A stretch of 64,000 nucleotides of DNA from Comamonadaceae bacterium UBA4962 (GCA_002397315.1 DHAE01000030.1:55223-119222), one strand, 5' to 3'. Positions 1 through 8,441 are shown, counted from the first letter of the stretch. Notes: a model not told the origin generated them from the sequence alone. Translations and numbers: made by a program.

Positions 1-656
1 GTGATCACCACGGACGAGGCCTCGAAGTACAGATGCGGCGCATGGCCCCCGCCGCCATGCGTGGCCGTCGACCAGAGCCACAGCGACAGGCCGTAGGCCG
101 CGCTCGTGCCGATCGCCACCAGCAGGTCCATGTTGCCGGCGCGTGCCCGCAGCGCATGCCAGCCCGCGCGGTAGAAGCGCGCGCCCAGCACGAACTGCAC
201 GGGCGTGGCCAGCAGCCACTGCAGCCAGGCCGGCGGCATCCAGTCCCGCCCCGCCAGGCCGCCGAGCATGGGCAGCACCAGCGGCAGCGACAGCGCGATG
301 CCCGCCGCCACCGGCCCGAAGCCGGCCCAGGGCGAGGAAGCCTCCTGCGGCTCCGGCGCATCCGCCGCACGCGGCTCGTAGCCCGCATGGCGCACGGCGC
401 GGCGCAGCAGGCCGTCCATGGCATCGGGCTCCGTGCCGGCCGGCGCACCGTAGACCACGTGCGCGCGCTCGGTCGCGAGGTTGACCTCGGCACTGCGCAC
501 GCCGGGCACCTTGCGCAGCGCGCGCTCCACGCGGCCCGAACAGCTCGCGCAGGTCATGCCGCCGATGCCCAGGTCCAGCGACCGCTCCGCCAGCGCGGCA
601 GCCGCGCCGCCGGAAGACAGAGAAGGGGAAGAGGAGGAAGAGGATGGATCAGCCAT
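1..656 (-). CDS. copA: Copper-translocating P-type ATPase, N-terminal part
   Basis: The gene runs off the left edge, so only about the first 218 codons are present. The N-terminus is serine-rich, followed by a heavy-metal-associated domain with the metal motif GMTCASC near residues 33-39, and then the first hydrophobic segments of a P1B ATPase. The family pumps Cu(I) out of the cytoplasm using ATP. It is divergent from a CopZ-like gene and cueR, which fits a CueR regulon. The chosen ATG is the first in-frame Met; it sits about seven bases after the predicted -10, so the message would have almost no leader (see findings). The metal specificity is inferred from the CueR neighbour. Confidence 0.85.
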   Translation of the reverse strand, partial: MADPSSSSSSPSLSSGGAAAALAERSLDLGIGGMTCASCSGRVERALRKVPGVRSAEVNLATERAHVVYGAPAGTEPDAMDGLLRRAVRHAGYEPRAADAPEPQEASSPWAGFGPVAAGIALSLPLVLPMLGGLAGRDWMPPAWLQWLLATPVQFVLGARFYRAGWHALRARAGNMDLLVAIGTSAAYGLSLWLWSTATHGGGGHAPHLYFEASSVVI

Positions 657-662
657 GCCGGC

Positions 663-693
663 ACGTTAACCCCTGACATCATGGCAAGGTCAA
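663..693 (-). promoter_or_regulatory. MerR/CueR-type promoter of copA
   Basis: On the minus strand there is a -35 TTGACC (688-693) and a -10 TAACGT (663-668), separated by 19 bases. The long spacer is the hallmark of promoters untwisted by MerR-family activators. The spacer contains a TGCCA...ATGTCAGGG core that recurs in the divergent promoter. CueR is encoded next door at 987-1538. Confidence 0.65.
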
Positions 694-718
694 GGCCCTG
701 GCATCGCACGGCCGGCGC

Positions 719-749
719 TTGACTCTGCCACCATGTCAGGGTTCATGAT
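719..749 (+). promoter_or_regulatory. MerR/CueR-type promoter of the copZ-like gene and cueR
   Basis: A -35 TTGACT (719-724) and a -10 CATGAT (744-749) are separated by 19 bases, and the spacer shares TGCCA(N)2ATGTCAGGG with the copA promoter. The start site should lie near 756, upstream of a good ribosome site AAGGAG at 781-786. Confidence 0.6.
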
Positions 750-792
750 CCCGACATCCCTTCACCGGCATTTGTTTGAAAAGGAGCCCGCC

Positions 793-990
793 ATGCAACA
801 CAGCTTCCAAGTCCAGGGCATGACCTGCGGCCACTGCGAGCGCGCCGTCGTGCACGCCGTCCGCCAGGTCGACACCGACGCCACCGTGCAGGTCGACCTG
901 CCCACCGGCCGCGTCGTGGTGGAGAGCGACCACCCCCGCGAGGCGCTGGCCGCCGCCATTACCGAAGAGGGCTACACGGTCGCGGCATGA
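793..990 (+). CDS. copZ: Heavy-metal-binding chaperone, CopZ-like
   Basis: A 65-residue protein consisting of one heavy-metal-associated domain, with the metal-binding motif GMTCGHC at about residues 9-15. Proteins of this kind hand Cu(I) to CopA-type ATPases. The start is set by AAGGAG six bases upstream of the ATG; a longer frame from 733 would overlap the promoter and is rejected. Its stop overlaps the next start in an ATGA junction, so it should be co-translated with cueR. The symbol is by context: a mercury or generic metal chaperone cannot be excluded. Confidence 0.8.
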   Translation: MQHSFQVQGMTCGHCERAVVHAVRQVDTDATVQVDLPTGRVVVESDHPREALAAAITEEGYTVAA

Positions 991-1538
991 GCGCGCAGGC
1001 CCCGCAGCGCCGGCCCCGGGCTGCCGGCCCACGGCCCGCACCCGCCCGGGCGAAGGCCCCGGCAACGGCAGCAACGGCAACGGCAACGGCCCATGCCGCC
1101 GCGGCCAGCCCCGTGCCCATCGGCACCGCCGCCGCGCGGGCGGGCGTCTCGCAGCGCATGGTCCGCCACTACGAGGCCCTCGGACTGCTGCGCGGCGTGG
1201 CCCGCACGGACGGCGGCTACCGCCAGTACAACAGCAGAGATATCCACACCCTGCGCTTCATCCGCCGCGCGCGCGACCTCGGCTTCTCGATGGAGGAGAT
1301 CGCCGCCCTGCTCGGCCTCTGGCAGGACCAGCGCCGCGCCAGCCGCGAGGTCAAGCGCATCGCCCAGGCCCACATCGACGACCTGGGCCGCCGCATCGAA
1401 TCCATGCAGGCCATGCAGCGCTCGCTGCAGCAACTGGTGGGCTGCTGCCAGGGGGACGGGCGGCCGGATTGCCCGATCCTGGATGACCTGGCGGGGACGG
1501 TTGGGACTGATCCGGAGAGCAGAGCAGGGAAGCTTTGA
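987..1538 (+). CDS. cueR: CueR-like MerR-family copper-responsive regulator
   Basis: The winged-helix MerR DNA-binding domain starts at about residue 44 (IGTAAARAGVSQRMVRHYE) and is followed by the dimerisation helix. The C-terminus carries CQGDGRPDC (Cys154 and Cys162), the C-x7-C ligand spacing typical of Cu(I)-sensing CueR. The ATG at 987 overlaps the upstream stop and adds an Ala/Pro-rich N-terminal tail of about 42 residues. An in-frame GTG at 1113 would give the normal family length of about 141 residues, so the true start is uncertain. It probably activates both 19-bp-spacer promoters at 663-749. Confidence 0.85.
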   Translation: MSAQAPQRRPRAAGPRPAPARAKAPATAATATATAHAAAASPVPIGTAAARAGVSQRMVRHYEALGLLRGVARTDGGYRQYNSRDIHTLRFIRRARDLGFSMEEIAALLGLWQDQRRASREVKRIAQAHIDDLGRRIESMQAMQRSLQQLVGCCQGDGRPDCPILDDLAGTVGTDPESRAGKL

Positions 1539-1786
1539 TCCGAAGAGATATAGAACATCTATACCTCCAAGATTTATCCTTTCAGGTCAACGACTTATAA
1601 AACCCGTAAGGTTTAAAAATTTCGCTCGTCCCAAGGTTCTTACGTCCTGTGCGATGACGCCTTGGCGCCAGTGCGTACGAGATCGCAGACCTACGATGGC
1701 GGCCTGGATCGCTACCTAGGCGCTGACAGGCAACACGCCTATGGGAAATTGATCTCCCCCTTTTCTCCTTCGAAGGACCTGAAGCC

Positions 1787-2977
1787 ATGACCCAACGCGA
1801 CATCCTCATCGCCTCCATCGCCCGCACCCCCATCGGCACCTTCGGCGGCTCGCTCAAGGACATCCCCAACACCCAGCTCGCCACCACCGCCGTGCGCGCG
1901 GCCATCGAGCGCAGCGGGATCGCGGCCGATGCGGTGGGCCACGTGGTGATGGGCAACGTGATTCCCACCGACACGAAGGACGCCTACCTCTCGCGCGTGG
2001 CGGCCATCGACGCGGGCTGTCCGGTGGAGACGCCGGCCTTCAACGTGAACCGCCTCTGCGGTTCGGGCCTGCAGGCCATCGTGTCGGCAGCGCAGGCGAT
2101 CGCGCTGGGCGACTGCGACGTGGCGATCGGCGGCGGCAGCGAATCGATGAGCCGGGGGCCGTATTTCGACACCGCCGCCCGCTGGGGGGCGCGCATGGGC
2201 GATGCGAAGAGCATCGACTACATGCTGGGCATCCTGCACGACCCGTGGCAGAAGATGCACATGGGCATCACCGCCGAGAACGTGGCCGAGCGCTACCGCA
2301 TCGGCCGCGAGGCGCAGGACCGGCTGGCGGCCGAAAGCCAGCGCCGCGCGGCGGCCGCCATCGGGGCGGGCTATTTCAAGGAGCAGATCGTCCCGGTGGA
2401 AATCCCGGGCCGCAAGGGCACGACCACGCTGTTCGACACCGACGAGCACGTGCGCGCCGCCACCACGGTGGAGGTGCTGGCCGGCATGAAACCCGCGTTC
2501 AAGAAGGATGGCGGCACGGTCACGGCTGGCAATGCCTCGGGCATCAACGACGGCGCCGCCGCCGTGGTGCTGGTGGCGGGCGACCGCGCGGCCGCACTGG
2601 GCGCGAAGCCGCTCGCGCGCCTGGTCGGCTATGCGCATGCCGGCGTGGACCCGGCCTACATGGGCATCGGCCCGGTGCCCGCCACGCGCGCGGTGCTGCA
2701 GCGCACGGGCCTGTCGGTGCAGGACATGGACGTGATCGAGGCCAACGAAGCCTTCGCCGCCCAGGCGTGCGCGGTGATCCAGGAGCTGGGCCTGGATCCG
2801 GCGAAGGTGAACCCGAACGGTTCGGGCATTTCACTGGGCCACCCGGTGGGCGCCACGGGCGCGATCATCACCACCAAGGCCATTGCCGAGCTGCACCGCA
2901 CGGGCGGACGCTATGCGCTGGTCACGATGTGCATCGGCGGGGGCCAGGGCATCGCGGCCATCTTCGAGCGCGTGTGA
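1787..2977 (+). CDS. bktB: Acetyl-CoA C-acyltransferase (beta-ketothiolase)
   Basis: A full-length thiolase of 396 residues. It has the acylation cysteine in NRLCGSG (Cys91), the GHPVGATG histidine motif near residue 353 and the second active-site cysteine in CIGGGQG near the end. These define the reversible condensation or thiolysis of acyl-CoA in fatty-acid degradation and polyhydroxyalkanoate precursor supply. The sequence resembles recalled Ralstonia BktB along its whole length, hence the symbol, although AtoB/PhaA-type activity is possible. It is a single gene. The roughly 250 bases upstream are AT-richer than the surroundings and probably hold its promoter, but no clear -35/-10 pair was found. 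Confidence 0.9.
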   Translation: MTQRDILIASIARTPIGTFGGSLKDIPNTQLATTAVRAAIERSGIAADAVGHVVMGNVIPTDTKDAYLSRVAAIDAGCPVETPAFNVNRLCGSGLQAIVSAAQAIALGDCDVAIGGGSESMSRGPYFDTAARWGARMGDAKSIDYMLGILHDPWQKMHMGITAENVAERYRIGREAQDRLAAESQRRAAAAIGAGYFKEQIVPVEIPGRKGTTTLFDTDEHVRAATTVEVLAGMKPAFKKDGGTVTAGNASGINDGAAAVVLVAGDRAAALGAKPLARLVGYAHAGVDPAYMGIGPVPATRAVLQRTGLSVQDMDVIEANEAFAAQACAVIQELGLDPAKVNPNGSGISLGHPVGATGAIITTKAIAELHRTGGRYALVTMCIGGGQGIAAIFERV

Positions 2978-3053
2978 TTGCAACCGTTGGAAACAGCCGC
3001 GGCAAATGCTCAGCGGGCGCATAGGATCGCCCTTTTTCGTTCCAACGACAAAG

Positions 3054-3446
3054 ATGCCTTACATCTACCAGAACGCCGAAGCACTCGAGGGAACCGACAA
3101 GGTCGGAAGCAAGCATTGCGTGGCGCTGCTGCAGCGCTATGCACAACTGCCGCACACCAGCATGTGGAAAGAAGGCGAGGCCGTGTTCGGCAACGCCAAC
3201 ATCAAGAAGGGCACGGCCATCGCCACGTTCAACAGCGCCGGCAAGTACGGCAGCCTGCCCACCGGCAACCACGCTGCGTTCTTCATCTCGCAGGACGCGG
3301 GCGGCATCTGGATCATGGACCAGTGGCTGAGCGACACGCAAAAGCCCAAGGTGTCGATGCGCTACGTGCGCCCCAAGCCGCAGCGCAAGAACGGCGATTT
3401 CACCGACCCGAGCAACAACGCCGCCGCGTATTCGGTGATCGAATGA
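3054..3446 (+). CDS. BPSL0067-family putative cell-wall amidase (type VI effector-like)
   Basis: A 130-residue protein without a signal peptide. It has a cysteine in GSKHCVALLQ (Cys22) and a histidine in PTGNHAAFF (His73), the layout of small NlpC/P60-like peptidoglycan amidases. The sequence matches my recollection of the BPSL0067 family, whose members include Tae2-like type VI amidase effectors. The next gene encodes an exported cysteine-containing protein, as expected for a periplasmic immunity partner. No vgrG, hcp or paar gene is visible, so delivery by a type VI system is inference. The start codon is chosen because the conserved family N-terminus begins there. Confidence 0.65.
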   Translation: MPYIYQNAEALEGTDKVGSKHCVALLQRYAQLPHTSMWKEGEAVFGNANIKKGTAIATFNSAGKYGSLPTGNHAAFFISQDAGGIWIMDQWLSDTQKPKVSMRYVRPKPQRKNGDFTDPSNNAAAYSVIE

Positions 3447-3481
3447 TGCGGGCACGCCAGAAGAACGACACCGGGATCTCC

Positions 3482-4033
3482 ATGACGCATCCAGCTTCCG
3501 ACTCTGCCTCCGCTCCTGCCTTCCACCTCCGGGCCGGGCGGTCGGCGGTCCTGGCCCTTTTCCTCGTCGCGGGCACGGGCCTGGCCGGCGCTGCCACGGC
3601 AACGGCAACGGCGACAACGCCCACCGGCACCGCGGCCGCGCCGGCCGCCACGCTCGAGTGCCCCGCCACGGTCCGGCTCGATGCCCCGAAGGCCAGCGCC
3701 TCGGGCCTGCCGGCAGGCACCGAGATCGTGCTGGCCGCAAGCCCGCTGCGCCTGACCGGCTACAACTTTTTCGACGGCCCGCCCGCCCAGGGTGCCGCGC
3801 TGGTGCCCACGTCGGACAAGCCCGCCAAGGGCGGCAAGGGCGGCAAGGGCGATGCCACCGCCACGTGGGTGTTCGACGGCGACTACCCGCAAGGGAAGTT
3901 CGCCTCCTGCGACTACGCAGGCGGCACGGTGCGCGTGGTGCAGCGCATGGACGACGCGGCGAAGCGCTGCACGGCCACGTCGCGCACCGCCGGAGATCCG
4001 CCGGCGCTGCAGGTGCGGTTCCGGTGCGAATGA
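3482..4033 (+). CDS. Exported protein, candidate immunity partner (STY0300-like)
   Basis: About 183 residues with a Sec-type signal peptide (basic stretch, then AVLALFLVAGTGLAGAATA), an Ala/Thr-rich linker, and a C-terminal domain of roughly 125 residues with cysteines in LECPA, ASCDY, KRCTA and FRCE that could form two disulfides. It resembles proteins called STY0300 family, often found beside BPSL0067-type genes. Periplasmic protection against the upstream amidase is inferred from gene order and export. An alternative start at 3443 overlaps the upstream stop (ATGA) and would lengthen the n-region by 13 residues. Confidence 0.6.
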   Translation: MTHPASDSASAPAFHLRAGRSAVLALFLVAGTGLAGAATATATATTPTGTAAAPAATLECPATVRLDAPKASASGLPAGTEIVLAASPLRLTGYNFFDGPPAQGAALVPTSDKPAKGGKGGKGDATATWVFDGDYPQGKFASCDYAGGTVRVVQRMDDAAKRCTATSRTAGDPPALQVRFRCE

Positions 4034-4068
4034 CGCCGCCACGCGCCGCTGGGCTGCCAGCCCAGGAC

Positions 4069-4099
4069 ATCCGCCTTCCCGGCGGATTTATTTTTTATT
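4069..4099 (+). terminator. Intrinsic terminator after the effector/partner pair
   Basis: A 7-bp stem ATCCGCC/GGCGGAT (4069-4075, 4081-4087) with a 5-base loop is followed by a T-rich run. It overlaps the stop of the convergent DUF3297 gene. Confidence 0.75.
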
Positions 4100-4343
4100 T
4101 GTAGAACGCTTCCACCGTTCCCTTGAGCGTGATCATCAGCGGCCGGCCCTTGCGGTCCACCGTCTTGCCGGCCGGCACCTTGATCCAGCCTTCGCTCACG
4201 CAATACTCCTCCACGTCGAAGCGCTCCTTGCCGTTGAAGCGGATGCCGATGTCGTGCTCGAACACCGCGGGCACATGGAACTTGCTGCGCGGATCGATGG
4301 AGAGGTGGTCGGGGAGTTCGGGGCGTTGCACTGCGTCGGTCAC
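4095..4343 (-). CDS. DUF3297 family protein
   Basis: An 82-residue protein starting at a GTG (VTDAVQRPELPDHLSIDPRS). It matches the small conserved proteobacterial family DUF3297, for which no function is established. No signal peptide or membrane segment is visible; the protein is mixed charged and ends in a basic strand-like segment. No ATG lies in a suitable place upstream, and the GTG is preceded by AGAGAG about eight bases away. It is monocistronic, between two terminators. Confidence 0.75.
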   Translation of the reverse strand: MTDAVQRPELPDHLSIDPRSKFHVPAVFEHDIGIRFNGKERFDVEEYCVSEGWIKVPAGKTVDRKGRPLMITLKGTVEAFYK

Positions 4344-4369
4344 GGGATAAAGCTCTCTGGGTGAAGCGA

Positions 4370-4422
4370 AAAGGAAAGAAGCCCGGATTCTCCTGCAATT
4401 GGCTGGCCCCTCCACCGGGCTT
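4370..4422 (-). terminator. Terminator downstream of the SpmA/SpmB-like gene
   Basis: On the minus strand AAGCCCGG (4415-4422) pairs with CCGGGCTT (4379-4386) across a 28-base loop and is followed by TTCTTTCCTTTT. Confidence 0.5.
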
Positions 4423-4444
4423 TCCCACCGCCTGCCGGCGTCCG

Positions 4445-5698
4445 TCAGCGCAGCATCGCGTACCCCACCGCGATCGCGGCGGCCAGCCCGACGGCGTCGG
4501 CGAACAGCGCGCAGGCCAGGGCATGGCGCGTGTGCTTCACGCCCACGCTGCCGAAGTACACCGCCAGCACGTAGAAGGTGGTCTCGGCGGAGCCCTGCAT
4601 CACCGCGGAGAGCCGCCCGGCGAACGAGTCCACGCCGTGCGCCTGCATCACGTCGACCATGAGCCCGCGCGCGCCCGCGCCCGAGAGCACCCGCATCAGC
4701 CCCACCGGCAGGGCGGGCAGGAAATCCGTGTTCCAGCCCAGCGCCGCCACGCCCGCGCCGACGGCCGCGAGCAGCGCATCCATGCAGCCGGCCGCGCGGA
4801 ACACGCCGATGGCCACCAGGATCGCCACCAGGTAGGGCACGATCTGCACGGCCACGCCGAAGCCTTCCTTGGCACCGTCGATGAAGGCGTCGTACACGTT
4901 GATGCGGCGCACCGCCCCGGCCAGGATGAAGAGCATCACGATGCCGAGGATCACCGCCGCGCCCAGGGTGCCCGCGATGCGGGAGGCCTGCTCGGCGGGC
5001 AGCCGTCCCAGCGCCCATACGGCCACGCCCAGCAGGCCGGACACGGCCGCGAGCGGCAGCAGCAGCCGGGGGCGCCAGAGCGGCAGCCGCTGGCAGATGC
5101 CCACGGCCAGCACGCCCGCGATCAGCGCGATGAAGGTGACCAGCAGCGTGGGCAGGAAGATGTCCGCCGCGTTGAAGCCTGCGCCCAGCCCCTGCTGCAC
5201 GGCGACGCTCTGGCGGATCGCGATCACCGAGGTGGGGATCAGCGTGAGCCCGGCCGTGTTCATGACCACGAACATGATCTGCGCGTCGCTGGCCGTATCG
5301 CGCGGGCCCGTGTGCAGCGACTGCAGCTCGCGCATGGCGGTGAGCCCGAGCGGCGTGGCCGCGTTGTCCAGTCCCAGCAGGTTCGCCGAGAAATTCATGG
5401 TCATCGCGCCCTGCGCCGGATGGCCCTGCGGCACGCCGGGAAAGAGGCGCCGCAGCAGCGGGCCGGCCGCGCGCGCGAGCAGTTCCACCATGCCGGCGCG
5501 CTCGCCCACCCGCATCAGGCCCAGCCAAAGCGCCATCGCGCCGGCCAGGCCCAGCGAGATCTCGAAGCCCGAGCGCGCGGCCGTGAACATCGCGGTCAGC
5601 AGCGCCGGGAAGATATCCCCATCCCCCAGGGCCCAGCGCACGGCAGCGGTCACGAACGCGATGGTGAAAAAGCCGATCCAGACCCAATTGAGCGCCAT
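4445..5698 (-). CDS. Nucleoside-recognition (Gate) domain membrane protein, SpmA-SpmB-like fusion
   Basis: 417 residues, almost entirely hydrophobic segments, with two related halves. Each half carries the SpmA/SpmB signature of polar residues within helices: MNFSANLLGLDNAATPLG in the first half, and ...QGSAETTFYVLAVYFGSVGVK near the C-terminus. In spore formers the halves are separate proteins; in Gram-negative bacteria a fused membrane protein of this size is common and has no firmly known substrate. The start is the ATG giving MALNWVWIG; upstream in-frame codons are Arg/Pro-rich and look non-coding. It is a single gene with its own terminator. Confidence 0.75.
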   Translation of the reverse strand: MALNWVWIGFFTIAFVTAAVRWALGDGDIFPALLTAMFTAARSGFEISLGLAGAMALWLGLMRVGERAGMVELLARAAGPLLRRLFPGVPQGHPAQGAMTMNFSANLLGLDNAATPLGLTAMRELQSLHTGPRDTASDAQIMFVVMNTAGLTLIPTSVIAIRQSVAVQQGLGAGFNAADIFLPTLLVTFIALIAGVLAVGICQRLPLWRPRLLLPLAAVSGLLGVAVWALGRLPAEQASRIAGTLGAAVILGIVMLFILAGAVRRINVYDAFIDGAKEGFGVAVQIVPYLVAILVAIGVFRAAGCMDALLAAVGAGVAALGWNTDFLPALPVGLMRVLSGAGARGLMVDVMQAHGVDSFAGRLSAVMQGSAETTFYVLAVYFGSVGVKHTRHALACALFADAVGLAAAIAVGYAMLR

Positions 5699-5804
5699 GG
5701 GGGGCGATGGTAGCCGCACCGGTCCGCGCCAGGACCGGAGAGCGGCCAGGCCCCGAGCGGTGCGGCGATGCGCGGAACCGGACCCCGGACCGCGTGCGGC
5801 CCGG

Positions 5805-6818
5805 TCAGAACGGCGCGTCGTCGTCCGCGTCCGCCGTGGCGGCGGCGGTGCCGGAAGCGGCGGCCGGAGCGGCAGCGGCGCCACCCGCTTCGGTCTGGCG
5901 CTCGCCCGGTGCCGGCGCCGGGCCGTCCAGGCCCGTGCGGCCCTCGCCGCCCAGCGCCTCGATCAGGTCGGGGATCAGCTTGGAGAGTTCGCCCGTGGCG
6001 ATCGCCACGTCGGTGTCGAAACCCGAATCGTCCTGGCCCCGGCCCTCGAACACCGTGTCGAGGAACGACACCTTCTTGATCTGCAGGCCTTCGGTCAGCA
6101 CGAAGGCGACGCGGTCGTCCCAGCTCATCGCGAGCTTGGTGGGCAGCTTGCCGGCGGCGATGTGCTCGCGGATCTCGTCGATGTCCAGCGGATGGCGCGC
6201 ATAGCGCACCACGGCCTTGGATTCGTCGGCGCTCTTGAGCTCGCATTCGCGGTCCACGCTGAAAGCCACCGGCGGTTCCTGCTCCTTGAGCCAGTGGGCC
6301 ATGGCCGCCTGCGGCGAGGTCTGCGTATCGAGCAGCGAGACCGACAGGCCCGGCAGCGCCTCCACCAGCAGCGAGACGACCTCGTCGGCCCGGCCCTGGC
6401 TGCCGGTGTCGAGCACCAGCAGGCGCGCCTCGGTGTCGATCCAGATCCACATCGAGCCCTGCTTGGTGAACGCCATCGGCAGCAGGTCGAGCTTCGCCTC
6501 TTCCTTGAGTTCGCGGGTTTCCTTCTTGCCGGGCTTGCGGCCGGTTTCGCGCTCGATGCGCGCGGCCTTGTCCTTCACCTTGCGCGCGAGCACCGAGCCC
6601 GGGAGCATCTTCGATTCGGTCATGAAGCGCAGGATCCACTGGCCGCCCACGGATTCGGCCAGCGGGCCGTGGGCCTCGCCGCGCGGCGGCACCCATCCGA
6701 CCGATTTCTCCTGGGTGGCGCCGCACTCCACGAACGGGGTGCGGGCCAGGGCTTCTTCGAGCTGGGGCAGTTCCGCATGCCACTCGGCGATGCGGTAGAT
6801 GATCATGTTCTTGAACAC
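5805..6818 (-). CDS. rdgC: Recombination-associated protein RdgC
   Basis: 337 residues matching RdgC along its length. The N-terminus is VFKNMIIYRIAEW, the family hallmark beginning FKN; the middle contains LPMAFTKQGSMWIWID; the C-terminal tail is Ala/Pro-rich and probably disordered. RdgC forms a ring dimer around double-stranded DNA and restrains RecA. The start is the GTG at 6818 because the conserved FKN follows directly and AGGA lies five bases upstream; the in-frame ATG at 6806 would remove conserved residues. Confidence 0.9.
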   Translation of the reverse strand: MFKNMIIYRIAEWHAELPQLEEALARTPFVECGATQEKSVGWVPPRGEAHGPLAESVGGQWILRFMTESKMLPGSVLARKVKDKAARIERETGRKPGKKETRELKEEAKLDLLPMAFTKQGSMWIWIDTEARLLVLDTGSQGRADEVVSLLVEALPGLSVSLLDTQTSPQAAMAHWLKEQEPPVAFSVDRECELKSADESKAVVRYARHPLDIDEIREHIAAGKLPTKLAMSWDDRVAFVLTEGLQIKKVSFLDTVFEGRGQDDSGFDTDVAIATGELSKLIPDLIEALGGEGRTGLDGPAPAPGERQTEAGGAAAAPAAASGTAAATADADDDAPF

Positions 6819-7052
6819 GGAATTCCTTGTGTGCGGTATCGCCCTGGGGCGGGCGCGCCGGCCGCGGTGCCGGCGAAAGGGCGCCATTGTCGTTGCTGCG
6901 CGCCGGTGGGCCTACAGAACCTTGGCACAACTTTACACAGCCACACGTCCCCCTCATGGCGGGGATACACGGGCGGCAGACACTGGCTTCCAACCACCGC
7001 GCCGTACCGGCCGCGGCGGCAACGCCCCCCGGGGCACGAAAGGACTTCCGCC

Positions 7053-7634
7053 ATGACCGCACCCCTCCTGCAACGACGCTTCGCCACCGCCGCCGCGGCC
7101 GCCGCACTGGCAGCCGTGCTGGCCACCCCCGCCTTCGCCCAGACCGCCGCACCGGCCCAGCCCGGCGCCCCGGCAGCCACCGCGGGGGCCGAACGCCCGC
7201 ACCGCATGCCCAGCCCCGAGCAGCGCGAAGCCCGCCGCGCCCAGCGCACGGAAGCGCTGCGGCAGAAGCTGCAGCTCACGCCGGCCCAGCAACCCGCCTG
7301 GGACGCCTTCACCGCCGCCATGCGCCCGCAGGGACCGCGCCCCGACATGGCCGGCATGGCGCAGCTCACCACGCCGGAACGCATCGACCGCATGAAGGCG
7401 CTGCGCGCCCAGCACAATGCCGAGGCGGACCGGCGCGACGAGGCCGTGAAGACCTTCTATGCCGCGCTCACCCCGGCGCAGCAGAAGGTGTTCGACCAGG
7501 AAAGCCGGCACATGCACGGCAAGGGCGGCATGCGCGGCAAGGACGGCAAGCCGGGCGGCCCCGGCGGCCGGCACGGCCATGGCCCCGCGGCGCCGTCGGC
7601 CGCCCCCGTCGCACCGCCCCCGGCACCGCAGTGA
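7053..7634 (+). CDS. Spy/LTXXQ-motif periplasmic protein
   Basis: 193 residues. A signal peptide ends at TPAFA|QTAAP. The mature protein contains two LTPAQQ-type motifs (QLTPAQQPAWDAF, ALTPAQQKVFDQE) characteristic of the Spy/CpxP family, and a Gly/His/Pro-rich tail (HGKGGMRGKDGKPGGPGG) that could bind metal. Family members are envelope-stress chaperones or metal-stress sensors. The ribosome site AAAGGA precedes the ATG. No partner two-component system is adjacent. Confidence 0.8.
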   Translation: MTAPLLQRRFATAAAAAALAAVLATPAFAQTAAPAQPGAPAATAGAERPHRMPSPEQREARRAQRTEALRQKLQLTPAQQPAWDAFTAAMRPQGPRPDMAGMAQLTTPERIDRMKALRAQHNAEADRRDEAVKTFYAALTPAQQKVFDQESRHMHGKGGMRGKDGKPGGPGGRHGHGPAAPSAAPVAPPPAPQ

Positions 7635-7758
7635 TGGGACAAGGCCGCGGCAGCCGTCGCTGACGCGGTCGCCGCCTACAGTGGATGGACCGCTCCGGTC
7701 CTACAGTGTGCCGCCGAGTGTGTAACCTCACAGTCGCGATATAACTGGAAATTCACTC

Positions 7759-8349
7759 ATGAATCATTCATTCACGAAGCGCCTCGGCGCCACTCTGGTG
7801 GCCCGGGGCGCTTTTTTCGTTCTGGCGGCCGTCACGGCGATGGGCGTCCAGGCGCAGACGGCGGGCACCGCCGATACCCCTTCGGTCTACGTGCAGGGCG
7901 GCTGGGCCGAACACAGCACCGATGCGGCGACGCTGGGCGTCACCCTGCCCTGGGGCTCCTGGCGCAGCGAACTGCTGGGCCATGAAGTGCGCGGCTACTG
8001 GGACATCTACGCCAGCCGCTGGTCGTACGACGGTGTCGCGGGCGGATCCAGCCACGCCGCGCTCGTGGGCGTGACGCCCACCTTCCGCCTGCGCCCCGAC
8101 AACGGCCGCTCGGCCTTCTTCTGGGAAGGCGGCATCGGCGTCACCTACATGGACAAGCGCTACCACACGATCCACAAGGAGTTCGGCACCCGCTACAACT
8201 TCGCATCGCACCTGGGGCTGGGCTACAGCCTGGGCGCACAGCGCCAGCACGAGGTGATGGTGCGCGTGCAGCACCTCTCCAACGGCGGCTTCAAGAAGCC
8301 GAACCCCGGCGAGAACTTCGTGCAGCTGCGCTACGCATACCACTTCTGA
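7759..8349 (+). CDS. pagL: Lipid A 3-O-deacylase (PagL family)
   Basis: 196 residues with a signal peptide ending near VQAQ and an alternating strand pattern ending in an aromatic (AYHF), as in outer-membrane beta-barrels. The PagL catalytic motif is present as VQHLSNGGFKKPNPGENF, supplying the His-Ser pair and the glutamate. The enzyme removes the 3-O acyl chain of lipid A in the outer membrane. It is monocistronic and followed by a strong terminator. Confidence 0.88.
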   Translation: MNHSFTKRLGATLVARGAFFVLAAVTAMGVQAQTAGTADTPSVYVQGGWAEHSTDAATLGVTLPWGSWRSELLGHEVRGYWDIYASRWSYDGVAGGSSHAALVGVTPTFRLRPDNGRSAFFWEGGIGVTYMDKRYHTIHKEFGTRYNFASHLGLGYSLGAQRQHEVMVRVQHLSNGGFKKPNPGENFVQLRYAYHF

Positions 8350-8395
8350 ACGAAAGCGGCGGCCCGGCAGCGCTGCTGGCACCCGCTTTACAGAG

Positions 8396-8421
8396 AGCCC
8401 CGCCCTGCGGGGCTTTTTTTT
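8396..8421 (+). terminator. Intrinsic terminator after pagL
   Basis: A perfect 7-bp stem AGCCCCG/CGGGGCT with loop CCCTG is followed by eight T residues. Confidence 0.9.
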
Positions 8422-8441
8422 GCGCCGGCTTTTCCACGCCC

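Noticed and set aside
733..792. Upstream extension of the CopZ-like protein (MSGFMIPTSLHRHLFEKEP)
   Set aside because: It lies within the promoter spacer and leader and lacks a ribosome site, whereas AAGGAG precedes the internal ATG at 793.
4869..7634. A 921-codon plus-strand frame
   Set aside because: Only its last 194 codons (7053-7634) form a real gene; the rest is antisense to the SpmA/SpmB-like and rdgC genes.
7740..7745. TATAAC as a pagL -10 box
   Set aside because: No acceptable -35 is found at 16-18 bases, and the start would leave only a few bases before the ATG. Too weak to list.
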